A stretch of DNA of 64,000 nucleotides. It comes from JANPLN01 sp041736155. GTDB taxonomy: Bacteria > Bdellovibrionota > Bdellovibrionia > Bdellovibrionales > JAGQZY01. The position numbers were made by a program, and so were the translations under genes. The DNA is taken from contig JBGSUL010000109.1 of NCBI GenBank assembly GCA_041736155.1, positions 45,060 through 109,059 of the forward strand, written 5' to 3'. Shown here piece after piece: positions 44,351-53,243 of this stretch (positions within the stretch are counted from its first letter, which is position 1; each line of letters starts with the position of its first letter). The notes under the pieces were generated by a model. The model was given only the letters and a program-made list of their open reading frames with translations, was not told where the DNA came from and searched no databases.

Positions 44351-45574
44351 CTAAACTCCTGCCGCTGGTGCTGGTTTTTCACAGCGATTGGTGGAAAACG
44401 TGTGCGGACGGTAGTTGCTATCGATGCGCGTTTTCCATCCCCCATTGAGCCACAGATACTTTTGTTTTTGTATTTCCGAATTGAGAGGTCCTGCTTCAAA
44501 AGCCAATCGCTGTAAGGAGCAGAGTGCCGCCTCGGCAAATCTTTGCAAAGCACAATCGTTAGCGTCTTTTTCTGAGCAGCCAGTGGAGAGAGGGCCTGGA
44601 GAGGTGGCATGGGAAGTTGGCGAAGGAGGCGTCGACAAAAAGTAAGGCTGGTTGGCGAGATCGAGAACCGTGAGCAGTCCCCAGTAAAAGCCCGATATTT
44701 CCGTTTTTTCACTCGGTTTTAAACCATCACCTTTAAAATTAAGATAATCAATAAGTGCAAGAACTCCTTCTTGAGATGAGAGGAGACTTTGCATAAGGAT
44801 ATAAAACCGTTGCGTGTCCTGCGGCGATGATTTTTCTACAGCGGCAAGAATTCTGTGCAAAGTCAGAAAAGTTTTATCCATCACATAGCGCGCCTGTAGT
44901 TTAAGGACAATTGGGTTGGCTAGAAAGTGGCGAAGAGTAAATAGTTCGTAGGCCCGTGGGTAAAGAGAGGGATTTTTATCTTTCAGTTGAATCAGCTCAT
45001 AGGCATTTTGGGTGTCGGCAATTTTCAAAGAGAGAGCTTGCAGTTGGGCAAACTCCTTTTGATCGGCCCAAGGAGCGGTCCCCAGTGGTTCTTTGAGTAG
45101 TATGGAGGGCCAAGTGATTTTGACGGTCTCGTGTTTTTTGAGATTTTTGTGAATAAAACGAATGAGCTCGGGAAATTGCTCTTGGTATTTTTTGTCCGTG
45201 AGTAGCTGTGGATACCAAATGGCGTGGGGCAAACCAAGAGAGGGGAATGGCTCTTTGCTATTCCAGTGAGTTAAATTTTGCAGCTCGCAATTGGCTTCGT
45301 TTTTATAAAGCGCCTGGCCGAGTTTTTCTAAAAAAGCATCCTGCTGAATCCACGGAGAGGATAATGGGTAGCGATGCCTAAGGTCTGAGTCTTTTTGCTG
45401 AATCAGCTCCTGGAGTTGGGTGGTGGGGCGCGGAATGAGTTTAATAAATGGACAATGGCGTGTTTGCTCTTGATAGAGAGCGGGAGAGTAAGTGGCAACT
45501 GGCGAGGAAGGAGCAGCAGGGGCCTGAGCGAAAGAGGTCGCGGAAAAAAAGATCGATAAAATAAAGTGTATCAT
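44351..45574 (-). CDS. Secreted protein, unknown function
   Basis: A 407-residue protein with signal peptide (MIHFILSIFFSATSFAQA) and an Ala/Pro/Ser-rich start of the mature chain. The body is mainly helical with six scattered cysteines and no motif I know. Its ATG overlaps the nucleosidase gene stop by four bases, and arfB follows after two bases. Association with a nucleosidase and a deiminase is conserved by coupling here, but what it means is unclear. Confidence 0.72.
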   Translation of the reverse strand: MIHFILSIFFSATSFAQAPAAPSSPVATYSPALYQEQTRHCPFIKLIPRPTTQLQELIQQKDSDLRHRYPLSSPWIQQDAFLEKLGQALYKNEANCELQNLTHWNSKEPFPSLGLPHAIWYPQLLTDKKYQEQFPELIRFIHKNLKKHETVKITWPSILLKEPLGTAPWADQKEFAQLQALSLKIADTQNAYELIQLKDKNPSLYPRAYELFTLRHFLANPIVLKLQARYVMDKTFLTLHRILAAVEKSSPQDTQRFYILMQSLLSSQEGVLALIDYLNFKGDGLKPSEKTEISGFYWGLLTVLDLANQPYFLSTPPSPTSHATSPGPLSTGCSEKDANDCALQRFAEAALCSLQRLAFEAGPLNSEIQKQKYLWLNGGWKTRIDSNYRPHTFSTNRCEKPAPAAGV

Positions 45575-46212
45575 AATATTTCTAAAAAAACGTGAGCGAG
45601 GTTTTTCATAGCAAGCTCGAGATTTTTGCGAAAGTCAGTTTCGAGATCTGTAGAGCTGTCATCACTGATCGCACGCACTTCACAAAATGGAATTTGATGA
45701 AGTGCACAAGCACGCGCGGCACCAGCGCCTTCCCAAGCTACGGCGAAAGCTCCAGTGTCTTTCTGTAATTCCTGTCGTCGTTCCGCAGAGAGAATGTCTT
45801 CATCGCCACTGGCGATAGGTCCCCAATGAATCTGCGAATTTTTCGCAAATTGTTTTTTCCATGTTTCATGAATGGGAAAGCGCGGTGGCGGTTTTTTAAA
45901 AAAGACAGTTTTAAAGTCGTGCTCGATGGTTTCGGTGGCGACCACTACGCTCCCCACTGGGAGGGGCGTTAAACTGCCAGCGCAACCGACACAGGCCACG
46001 GCATCAATCGTTTTATTGGCCAATAGCCAGCTTTGCGTATGTAGAGCCATGTCCACTTTGCCAAAACCACCTGGAGCCACAATCATTTTTTGGTCGGCGA
46101 AGGTGAGTCCTTCGCTCAAAGGACCAGCAGTCACATTGGCTTTCCAATTCTTTTGTAAGTGCTGGGAGAAGAGCTTGTACTCTCCTCTCAGCGGCAGCAA
46201 GAGGAGCTTCAT
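45571..46212 (-). CDS. Nucleoside phosphorylase/MTA-SAH nucleosidase family protein
   Basis: A 213-residue protein of the PNP/UDP phosphorylase superfamily. Supporting motifs are VACVGCAGSL, PVGSVVVATETIEHDF, AWEGAGAARACAL with the ribose-binding Glu, and RAISDDS with the catalytic Asp at about 184, close to the RAISD of 5'-methylthioadenosine/S-adenosylhomocysteine nucleosidase. Futalosine hydrolase is an alternative. Small size (about 230 is usual) is acceptable. Coupled by four-base overlaps on both sides, to the deiminase upstream and the secreted protein downstream. Confidence 0.8.
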   Translation of the reverse strand: MKLLLLPLRGEYKLFSQHLQKNWKANVTAGPLSEGLTFADQKMIVAPGGFGKVDMALHTQSWLLANKTIDAVACVGCAGSLTPLPVGSVVVATETIEHDFKTVFFKKPPPRFPIHETWKKQFAKNSQIHWGPIASGDEDILSAERRQELQKDTGAFAVAWEGAGAARACALHQIPFCEVRAISDDSSTDLETDFRKNLELAMKNLAHVFLEIL

Positions 46213-47309
46213 TCCTGAACGATCTTAGCGCTCATCTGAAGAAGAACTTGGCTTATCGGTGATGGTGGATAGTTCATGGTGATGCAATGAATACCTCCCT
46301 GACCTTGTGTTGCCAATTCATCAGTACGAATTGTCACAACTTTAAGCCCAAACTTTTTGTAGGCGTCTGCAACGGCAGTGTCATTGCTCTCGCCAAACGA
46401 TGGAACAAAAATCGTATCGTTGACTTGAAGAGAATTAATATAAGTTTCGTAGTCCTGTTGACCTTCAGGAAGAAGGACCACAGTAAAACCTGCTTTTTCT
46501 AAAAGAGCTTTATATTCTGGGGTGTCAGTCACGATCACGGAATCAGACATGAATTTTACAACCTCGTCGGCGTGACCAATGCCTTTGAGATGTTTCAGGC
46601 GAGTGAGGGTTTTGCAGCCATAAAGGTTTCTAAAAACTTCGTCAGGAATGGCTGCCGTGTCCGACGTGCCGCCGGGATACTGTCTCTTGCGGTTGACGAC
46701 GATGCAATCGCCTTTGGCGTTGCCCATAAAGTTTCCGCCTTCGTAAAAATAATTATGAGCGGTCATGTTGACGCCAAAAAGATTTTGAAAAAATACATCA
46801 GGCTCAAAGTTATAATAGTAACGAGCATTGACTAAAGAAAATTGCGAATTGTTCCATACAGCCAATGGTAGGTTGTCGCGCGACCAAAAGTCGTTAGAAC
46901 CTGAGGATGGAATTTGCAGAACCTTCATTTGTCCAGGCTGCATAAGGGGAGCGTACTTATTAAAAAGTTGTTTTTGATACTGCGCATTTGATGATGTTGT
47001 ATAGACAAGGAGTGTGGTGTTGGCAGGTAAGTTCTTGGCAATGGCGAGTTTCATGTCGGCAGCAATACCATAATAATCATCGTCACTAAAAACGACGTAA
47101 CCAGTGGTTTGATACTCAGCAAATGGCAAAACATTTGTCGTGTTTCGGGCTGACAAATTTCCCAGTGCACGCTCTTGCTCCGCTAAGCGAAGGTTGTGCT
47201 CGGACATCTCATTGAGTTGTGCATCACTAAAGCCTTGAGCGCGTGGCCCACTTTCACTCCAGCTCGTTTGTGCAAAAATTAAAATAAATAGTGGTAAAAA
47301 AAGTTTCAT
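46209..47309 (-). CDS. Exported agmatine/peptidylarginine deiminase-like protein
   Basis: A 366-residue protein of the guanidine-modifying superfamily: FWSRDNLPLAV (substrate-binding Asp), YYEGGNF-type block FYEGGNFMGN, KGIGHADEVVKF (catalytic His) and GGIHCITM near the C-terminus with the nucleophile Cys at about 342. These match the agmatine deiminase/bacterial PAD family, which hydrolyses guanidinium to urea and ammonia derivatives. Unlike cytoplasmic agmatine deiminase it has a signal peptide (MKLFLPLFILIFAQTSWS), so it acts outside the cytoplasm. ATG 47309 is preceded by GGAGGGGG. Confidence 0.88.
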   Translation of the reverse strand: MKLFLPLFILIFAQTSWSESGPRAQGFSDAQLNEMSEHNLRLAEQERALGNLSARNTTNVLPFAEYQTTGYVVFSDDDYYGIAADMKLAIAKNLPANTTLLVYTTSSNAQYQKQLFNKYAPLMQPGQMKVLQIPSSGSNDFWSRDNLPLAVWNNSQFSLVNARYYYNFEPDVFFQNLFGVNMTAHNYFYEGGNFMGNAKGDCIVVNRKRQYPGGTSDTAAIPDEVFRNLYGCKTLTRLKHLKGIGHADEVVKFMSDSVIVTDTPEYKALLEKAGFTVVLLPEGQQDYETYINSLQVNDTIFVPSFGESNDTAVADAYKKFGLKVVTIRTDELATQGQGGIHCITMNYPPSPISQVLLQMSAKIVQE

Positions 47310-47374
47310 AGATTCCCCCTCCATAGTTATGGACTTTAAGAGCATATGCCTGAAGAAGTGGGGCCGCAAGAGGG

Positions 47375-48016
47375 TTAACGCAACGAATACTGATAGCCGA
47401 TGGACCATTGGGTCGCATCCCAAATAAATTGGTGAGTGAGGCTAGCTACGAGTGAAGAGCGTGTATTGAAACGTTGGATATACTGAAATCCAAGGCCGAC
47501 AGAAAATGACATTTCTTTTTCGAGTTCAATGGTGGCATTATCGGCCAGCGCCCAATTGATGGCTCGAAGAGAGACGGGCAGAGAGAGGCCCAATTCTGAG
47601 GCGGCCGAGGTGCGATAGATCAAAGTGGCGGCAAGTGTGCCAGCCATCCAGGATTGGTTTTTAAACTCATCGGCAAAACTACCACTTTCGCCATTGCCTT
47701 TGACTGTGCCAAAAACATAATGGGCCGAGTATTGGCGAACCCAGCGTATATTTGTAAAAGGCTGGTTAAGATTTGCGCCAAGCTGATAGCCGCTAAATTG
47801 AAATCGACCGGTGCCTGAAATTCCTGTTCCCGAAGCATCGATTTTTTCCTGCCACATAATATATTGTGCAGTTATATCGTAATACTTCTTTTTGAGAAGA
47901 CTGCGTGTGGCCATTTTACGTGCTGATTTTTTGCTCACTTTGGTTTTGACTTCCGGTTCCGCAGAGGCAGAAGGATTCAAAATCATGAGAGAGAAAAAAA
48001 GTAAAATCCATTTCAT
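47375..48016 (-). CDS. Outer-membrane barrel-like protein, unknown
   Basis: A 213-residue protein with signal peptide (MKWILLFFSLMILNPSASA), a short basic stretch (KVSKKSARKMATRSLLKKKYY), and then alternating strand-turn sequence ending in IGYQYSLR. The pattern suggests a small outer-membrane barrel, though the final residue is not aromatic. AGAGGT precedes ATG 48016. It begins eight bases after the CxxCH barrel gene, so the two are cotranscribed. Confidence 0.72.
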   Translation of the reverse strand: MKWILLFFSLMILNPSASAEPEVKTKVSKKSARKMATRSLLKKKYYDITAQYIMWQEKIDASGTGISGTGRFQFSGYQLGANLNQPFTNIRWVRQYSAHYVFGTVKGNGESGSFADEFKNQSWMAGTLAATLIYRTSAASELGLSLPVSLRAINWALADNATIELEKEMSFSVGLGFQYIQRFNTRSSLVASLTHQFIWDATQWSIGYQYSLR

Positions 48017-48024
48017 GCAAACCT

Positions 48025-49191
48025 CTATAGCGAAAGATGGGCTTGTAATAACAAGGCCCAACTGTCATTGGGGACTTCTGATCCCGCTTCAATGGTGCGA
48101 GTGTTTTCCAAATTGAATCGAAGCTCTGTGCGTGCCATGGGAAACAGCAGCATTCCCGTACCCAGCTTAATTTGATCTCCGGCCGAAGCTACCATGTCGC
48201 GTTTGTAAGCTTGGCCGGTCATAAAAATATGGTAGCCACGTTTTATTTTCTGGATAGCTTCGGAATAAACATAGTAACCGTTGAGTGTGGGACGATTCTC
48301 TATGGTGTTTTTAATGTTACCGATCTCTAAAAGGAGAGCAGAGCCGTAACCAAATCCATAACGGGAGTGAATCGCAAAACGCTGATTGCCGATGTAGTCA
48401 TTGCTGGAATGGATGGCTGAGAATCCCAAGCGCCATGCGGGTTTGACTTCGTATTCAAACAATGTTGCTCCACCCATTTGGCGAAGATCCGAATGCTGAT
48501 AAAGGTTTCCAGCAAAAGCGTTGACACTCCATTCCCAGTTTTCAGAAATGTAATGTGCGAGTATTCCATGGGCTTGGTCATTCTGTGCTACACCCACCAT
48601 GGAGCGACTGTAAGCGGTGTGATCGGCGATGCGAATGCCGTAAGGTTTATCCATCATTCCAAAATACAACCAGAGGTTTTCGGATTTTTGCCAGCGGAAA
48701 TAGTGCTCGCGGGAAATAATAGTTTCAATGGATCCCGAGGAATTGCGCTGAGAATAAGGCTCGGGGATGTAGCCAATGGAGCCAACAAAGGTATACTTTT
48801 GATCGCGATCCAAAAACACCGCCGCATTAACTTCCGCTTGCATAAGAATGCCGCGCGATTCGCTATCGGTCCCTCCAGGATTTGTCATATATTGGAGATA
48901 GCGAGACTTCACTCCAGGACGAAACCACCAAGGAAGTGGTTTGCTGCCCAAAAATCCGGCAGACTCACCTAATTGTTCATCGGTTTTTTTTCCAGCAAAG
49001 AGACGACCTGCAATTTCTGCAGACCACAAGGCTCTTCCGTAATCGTTGAGGGGCCCGTTGCCATTGGCATTATAGTGACAGGTTAAGCAGGAGCTATATT
49101 TATAACCAATAAATTCTGGATAGGCCCACGTCGTCTCCGTGAGAGAAAAAATCAAGGTGAAAAGTCCAAAGATGAGACAAAAACGTGTCAT
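48025..49191 (-). CDS. CxxCH-containing outer-membrane barrel (cytochrome-porin-like)
   Basis: A 388-residue exported protein (signal peptide to A23). Right after cleavage lies one c-type heme-binding motif, C35-L-T-C38-H39, in YKYSSCLTCHYN followed by NGPLNDYGRALW. The remaining 330 residues are strand-rich with many aromatic girdle-type residues and end in AHLSL, a barrel-like pattern. It looks like a single-chain fusion of a heme site and a porin, possibly for electron transfer across the outer membrane (inference). It is divergent from a yceI-cytochrome c pair and heads a six-gene minus-strand operon. Confidence 0.78.
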   Translation of the reverse strand: MTRFCLIFGLFTLIFSLTETTWAYPEFIGYKYSSCLTCHYNANGNGPLNDYGRALWSAEIAGRLFAGKKTDEQLGESAGFLGSKPLPWWFRPGVKSRYLQYMTNPGGTDSESRGILMQAEVNAAVFLDRDQKYTFVGSIGYIPEPYSQRNSSGSIETIISREHYFRWQKSENLWLYFGMMDKPYGIRIADHTAYSRSMVGVAQNDQAHGILAHYISENWEWSVNAFAGNLYQHSDLRQMGGATLFEYEVKPAWRLGFSAIHSSNDYIGNQRFAIHSRYGFGYGSALLLEIGNIKNTIENRPTLNGYYVYSEAIQKIKRGYHIFMTGQAYKRDMVASAGDQIKLGTGMLLFPMARTELRFNLENTRTIEAGSEVPNDSWALLLQAHLSL

Positions 49192-49249
49192 TTCAAAATA
49201 TTGTAGCTATGATCGTAGTATGAAGCAAGCGATTGCTGTAAGGAGAGAT

Positions 49250-49729
49250 ATGAAAACATTGATCAGTTTATTTATCATTCTATTTTCTACTTTTACATAT
49301 GCACAAAGCATAGATGTTTTAGTTAAACTATCCCCAGCGGGAAGTTTTCACGCCATCACGAAAAGTGTGAAGGGCGAAGCCTCAGTCCAAGGCGGTAAAG
49401 TGTCTGCAAATAATGTGCAGGTGGATCTACGTACACTTTCTACTGGTGTGGATCTGCGAGATAAACATTTAAAAGACCGATTGCAGGTAGATAAATTTCC
49501 CATTGCCAAACTTGTGACGGCTGAGGGGCAAAGCGGTAAAGGTACTGCAACGTTGGAAATAAAGGGCAGCAAACAAAATGTCAGCGGTACCTATGCCGTC
49601 GAAGGTAAAACTCTTCGCGCTGAATTTAAAATGAAAATGACAGATTTAGGCATCAACGATGCACGCTACATGGGTGTCGGAGCCAAAGACGAAGTGACCG
49701 TGACCATAGAATTGCCGGTGAGGAATTAA
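49250..49729 (+). CDS. YceI family periplasmic protein
   Basis: A 159-residue YceI-like protein with signal peptide (MKTLISLFIILFSTFTYAQ). Family features are SFHAITKSVKGEA near residues 32-44, VDLRTLSTGVDLRDKHLKD, and DLGINDARYMGVGAKDEVTVTIEL at the end. YceI proteins are lipocalin-like and bind isoprenoid-type lipids; in several bacteria they sit beside cytochromes. ATG 49250 has AGGAG five bases upstream; a longer start at 49139 is rejected. It is followed after two bases by a cytochrome c lipoprotein gene. Confidence 0.9.
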   Translation: MKTLISLFIILFSTFTYAQSIDVLVKLSPAGSFHAITKSVKGEASVQGGKVSANNVQVDLRTLSTGVDLRDKHLKDRLQVDKFPIAKLVTAEGQSGKGTATLEIKGSKQNVSGTYAVEGKTLRAEFKMKMTDLGINDARYMGVGAKDEVTVTIELPVRN

Positions 49730-49731
49730 GC

Positions 49732-50091
49732 ATGCGGTATTTTCTTCTGGCAGCTTTATTAAGTGTGACAGGTTGTTTGTTGCAGACAGAAAACTCCAAC
49801 TCGGGTGATGCGGCATTAGCCAATGCGTCTCTCGAGTTTGCGGTTGTGCAGGAAATCTTTCTGAGTAAGTGCACCAGTTGCCATCGACATGATTTCCACA
49901 CTATGTCAGAAGCCGAATTGGTAGCCACAGGACAAGTGGTGGCGGGAGATATAGATAATTCAAAAATCTATTATCGTTGTATTGGGAGCTCAAGCCCTCT
50001 CGGCCCCAAAAACATGCCCACCGTCGGCGCGCCTTTGACTTCGACCGAACTCGAAGCCATGGAAGACTGGATCAATTCGCTCACCCCTTAG
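49732..50091 (+). CDS. Small c-type cytochrome lipoprotein
   Basis: A 119-residue predicted lipoprotein (lipobox VTGC, Cys15) with one heme-binding motif C47-T-S-C50-H51 and a candidate axial Met in KNMPTVGAP. The C-terminal LTSTELEAMEDWINSL is the closing helix common in class I cytochromes. It would be a membrane-tethered periplasmic electron carrier. It lies two bases after yceI, in an operon divergent from the CxxCH barrel, so the locus handles c-type heme from both sides. Confidence 0.87.
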   Translation: MRYFLLAALLSVTGCLLQTENSNSGDAALANASLEFAVVQEIFLSKCTSCHRHDFHTMSEAELVATGQVVAGDIDNSKIYYRCIGSSSPLGPKNMPTVGAPLTSTELEAMEDWINSLTP

Positions 50092-50094
50092 GGG

Positions 50095-51396
50095 TTACCA
50101 AGTACAAGAGTTATTATCAAACATTTGGCGCCAGGTGCCTAATCCATCGCAGTAGCAAATTTTACGACTGTTGCTTCCATATGCAATGGATCCTTCTGTA
50201 TTGGTATCGCAGGTAGCAGGTTGGCCTCCTAGTGGCTGAAGCTTCATGAAACCATTCACGTGTAGTGTGGCTTGAGGCGCATTGGTACTAATTCCCACAT
50301 TACCATTAGCTTGAGCTATGTGTAAACGAGACGTGCCGACAGCGCTTATATCCAAAAGGGGAACTGATGTGGTGGTAGATTGAATACTTACAACGGGTAG
50401 AGATCCGGATCCACTGCTACGTACAGAAAGAATACTTTGTGAAGAGCTGGCTCCTGCGACATCAAGCCATGCTACTGGAGAAGCTGTCCCGATACCCACT
50501 TTACCTGTATCAGAGATACGCATGCGTTCTGAGGGATTTGTTAGGCCTGTAGGTGTTGTCATAAAGCGAAGATCTCCTGGGCTACTCGCTCCAGTAGTGT
50601 TAGCCGTAGCAGTAGAAATAATTTTAGCTGCAGGGTAGTAGCTTGTTCCATCATATGCAAAAAAGTCTAAGGCACCCAGAGACGTGCTGCCGGTTGTTGC
50701 TGCGCTATTTAAATTACGTTTGAAATTGATGCGAGCAGGATAAGAGGCAATCGTATCAGTTTGTTCAATATCAATAGCAGCATTGTTTTGCGGTCCACGA
50801 AAGATGGCGGCTGGTGTAGTATTGTCGGATGTTTCTATATGAAGGCGCGCATTCGGCGAGGACATTCCTATTCCTAAATTTCCTGCAGGTGTGATGACTG
50901 TATTATTGGTACATTGCCAACCAGTGACTATAGTCCAACGGAGAAGCTCACCATCTGCGCAATTGACTCCGCCTGGAGCATAAGAAAAGTATCCAGAAGT
51001 ACTGACTAACTGGCTCACTTCCAGGCTGGCAATTTGGGCAGCTGGAATAGTCGGGATGACGGAGAGAGGCAAAGTGCCCGCCGTAATTTTACTAGCGTCT
51101 ATTCCTGTATCAAGTTTAACATTTGTGATTGCTCCGGCTGCAATGTCTGCTGTCGCTATTGTGTTGTCCACAATTTTTGCGGAAGTGATAGTACTTCCAG
51201 CGATTGTCACCGCTCCCGAATTAGATAAAAGTGCGTCACCACTGAGAGTGACGGGAGCAGCTAAGTTACTGCCATTCCCAACCCAAAGATATCCTGAGTT
51301 TAAACTGCTACCTGCGATAGTACTTATTTTTGCATTAAACGTGTCGTAATCAGTTTTGGAAATCAAGCCAGCTGTTACAGATGCGGTTGAGGCCAT
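50095..51396 (-). CDS. Fibre protein, C-terminal fragment (frameshifted gene)
   Basis: A 433-residue reading frame that is the downstream part of a gene split by a one-base frameshift near 51420. It contains collagen-free fibre-like repeats: TITSAKIVDNTIATADIAAGAI, and three copies of a GIGxxxPxxxLxV pattern (NLGIGMSSPNARLHI, KVGIGTASPVAWLDV, NVGISTNAPQATLHV), then a small cysteine-bearing tip ending in FDNNSCTW. Such repeats occur in trimeric tail-fibre-like proteins, and in Bdellovibrio similar chimeric fibres (mosaic adhesive trimers) bind prey surfaces. The first ATG of this frame is probably not a true start, as similarity runs upstream without a ribosome binding site. Confidence 0.75.
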   Translation of the reverse strand: MASTASVTAGLISKTDYDTFNAKISTIAGSSLNSGYLWVGNGSNLAAPVTLSGDALLSNSGAVTIAGSTITSAKIVDNTIATADIAAGAITNVKLDTGIDASKITAGTLPLSVIPTIPAAQIASLEVSQLVSTSGYFSYAPGGVNCADGELLRWTIVTGWQCTNNTVITPAGNLGIGMSSPNARLHIETSDNTTPAAIFRGPQNNAAIDIEQTDTIASYPARINFKRNLNSAATTGSTSLGALDFFAYDGTSYYPAAKIISTATANTTGASSPGDLRFMTTPTGLTNPSERMRISDTGKVGIGTASPVAWLDVAGASSSQSILSVRSSGSGSLPVVSIQSTTTSVPLLDISAVGTSRLHIAQANGNVGISTNAPQATLHVNGFMKLQPLGGQPATCDTNTEGSIAYGSNSRKICYCDGLGTWRQMFDNNSCTW

Positions 51397-51404
51397 AGGA
51401 ATAT

Positions 51405-52262
51405 TTAAGGTCTGTGTGCCGGAGAATTACTCCAACCAAGAGTGGTGCCAGAAGCGACAGCAGCAAAACTTTGTGAGCTGGTGTTGTCTCCATTAATACT
51501 TGTGATACCACCGCCACCACCAGGTGGGATCCATGACAATACGCCGTTGCCGTCGGTCGTAAGTATTTGGCCACTAATTCCATCGTCCATGGGCAGTGTT
51601 AAAGTATAAGAACCTGTTAATCCACCCGGAGCTTTTAGCCCGACGAATTGTGAAGAGGGCGATGCGGCATTTCCCAACATCAATTTTTTATTGTTGTCGA
51701 TTTGAAGATCCGCTTTGAGAGTTGAAATGAAGGATGTGGGGCTGGCTTCTAAAAAATCACTGGGTACTTTGCCTTGCAGAGTTTGTGCAACCGACGCCAT
51801 AGGAGCAGGTGCTAAAACAAAATCGGGAGACAAGGCTGTGCCATTCACAATCACATGTAAAACACGCGCATCGCCAGCAGCGGGAATGTAGCTCGTGGAA
51901 CAAAAAGTTCCGCTCGAACGAACCTGTCCGCTGTTTTGAAAAAGGGAGTACCAAGAAATATCTCCATCATCCGGAGAAGCTGTTCCTCCCGCATTGGGAC
52001 CAATTTTTGTGGAAAACTCACCCAAGTCCGCGGCCACTAAAGTAATAGTCTGTGTTTCTTTGTAGAGAAGACAATCTTTGGCGGGATTGTAAATCTCAAA
52101 CACCACGCTTGTGGCACCCACGATCGGATTGCCACTGCTGTCGAGCAGCTGTCCATCAAAGTTGAGGTATTGCGGAAGATCGGTGGCAGAGCTCATAGGT
52201 GTTAAGGCCATTAGAAAAAGACCAGCTAAAGTAGCTCTGGCAATTGTTGAGGTGGCTTTCAT
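51405..52262 (-). CDS. Fibre protein, N-terminal fragment (frameshifted gene)
   Basis: A 285-residue frame with signal peptide (to about residue 27, SSATD), an N-terminal domain beginning LPQYLNFDGQLLDSSGNPIVG that is common at the base of such fibres, and a Gly-rich junction (PPGGGGGITSINGD). It ends SNSPAHRP just where the other frame would continue GTQTLNIPMAS. Restoring one G at about 51420 gives one protein of about 720 residues. ATG 52262 is preceded by GGGAG. A lipoprotein gene lies ten bases upstream on the same strand. Confidence 0.75.
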   Translation of the reverse strand: MKATSTIARATLAGLFLMALTPMSSATDLPQYLNFDGQLLDSSGNPIVGATSVVFEIYNPAKDCLLYKETQTITLVAADLGEFSTKIGPNAGGTASPDDGDISWYSLFQNSGQVRSSGTFCSTSYIPAAGDARVLHVIVNGTALSPDFVLAPAPMASVAQTLQGKVPSDFLEASPTSFISTLKADLQIDNNKKLMLGNAASPSSQFVGLKAPGGLTGSYTLTLPMDDGISGQILTTDGNGVLSWIPPGGGGGITSINGDNTSSQSFAAVASGTTLGWSNSPAHRP

Positions 52263-52293
52263 AATTATTCTCCCTTTTAACAACTAAAATATT

Positions 52294-52977
52294 TTAACGT
52301 ACATTTCCATAAAGTTTATAGCCCGTACCAGTCGCTAAGGTGCCGGTTTGTGGCCGACCAATGCGTGCGCGTAGTTGTACAGTGCCATTCGACGATTTTC
52401 CGCTGGCAGAAGAAACATAAAATCCTGTGGACGAAGGAGCGAGTCCCGGCGTACACGTGGCGGGAACATTTAATTGACTGGCCACGTGATTACTAAGACC
52501 TGGAAAGTTGAGAAGAATTTCGATAGTCTCGTTGTCGTTCACCAGTGAAACACCTGTTTTGGATCCCACTAAATAAGTGGAACGCAAGTTTTCACCTTTC
52601 ATGTTCTGTGAAAACGCCGGACAGGCAGCCGTGCTTCCTGCAGGAAGTAAGTAGGCATAGAGTTCAATAGTGCGGCCTTCACCTTTGGCGACAAAAACTT
52701 CCAAAGCGCTACCTTCTTCCACAAAGCCGGCGACAGTTCCGGTAGCCGGCGCGCAAGTGGATCCGGAAAAACCTTCGATGCCTACGCCTTTAATACTTAC
52801 GCCGTAACAAATGCGGCGATCGGTGGGGAGTGCAGCAAAGGCTTGTAAACCCGATTTGGAGAGTTGTTGGCGAGTGGGAGTTTGGATGACTAGAGAAGAT
52901 GAACTGCCGTCGATGCCCGCACGTGAACAAGCGAACAATGATGCGCAACAAATTAAAAGACTCAATCGTTGAATCAC
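52294..52977 (-). CDS. Lipoprotein next to the fibre gene, unknown function
   Basis: A 227-residue predicted lipoprotein (lipobox LFAC near residue 17). The rest is strand-rich, has several cysteines (RRICYG, STCAP, AACPAF, ATCTP) and ends GYKLYGNVR. No family recognised. It ends 31 bases before the fibre ATG and is probably cotranscribed, which suggests a partner in assembly or anchoring of the fibre (inference). No Shine-Dalgarno is strong. Confidence 0.75.
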   Translation of the reverse strand: MIQRLSLLICCASLFACSRAGIDGSSSSLVIQTPTRQQLSKSGLQAFAALPTDRRICYGVSIKGVGIEGFSGSTCAPATGTVAGFVEEGSALEVFVAKGEGRTIELYAYLLPAGSTAACPAFSQNMKGENLRSTYLVGSKTGVSLVNDNETIEILLNFPGLSNHVASQLNVPATCTPGLAPSSTGFYVSSASGKSSNGTVQLRARIGRPQTGTLATGTGYKLYGNVR

Positions 52978-53243
52978 TCATCCTCCATGGACATATTATA
53001 TAAGGCAGAAAAGCGCAGCTGGACCTTTGACTTATCGGTGTCTTTACCAAGAAATAAAGCACTAACTTAAGATCCAAGATAAACTTTTTTGCCGTCTACA
53101 TATCGGACAGTTCGTGTTTCAAATTAAGATTATTTAACGTTTTAAAATGGAAGACGAGACTTGTCATAGGGTTAAGCGAGAAAAATAGGACAAAAGGTGA
53201 GGCTAGAGAATGTGAGACCAGACGTGTGCGACTAGTTGGAGTC

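Noticed and set aside
50095..52262. Prophage tail fibre
   Set aside because: No other phage gene is nearby, and the product has a signal peptide, so a cellular adhesive fibre is more likely.
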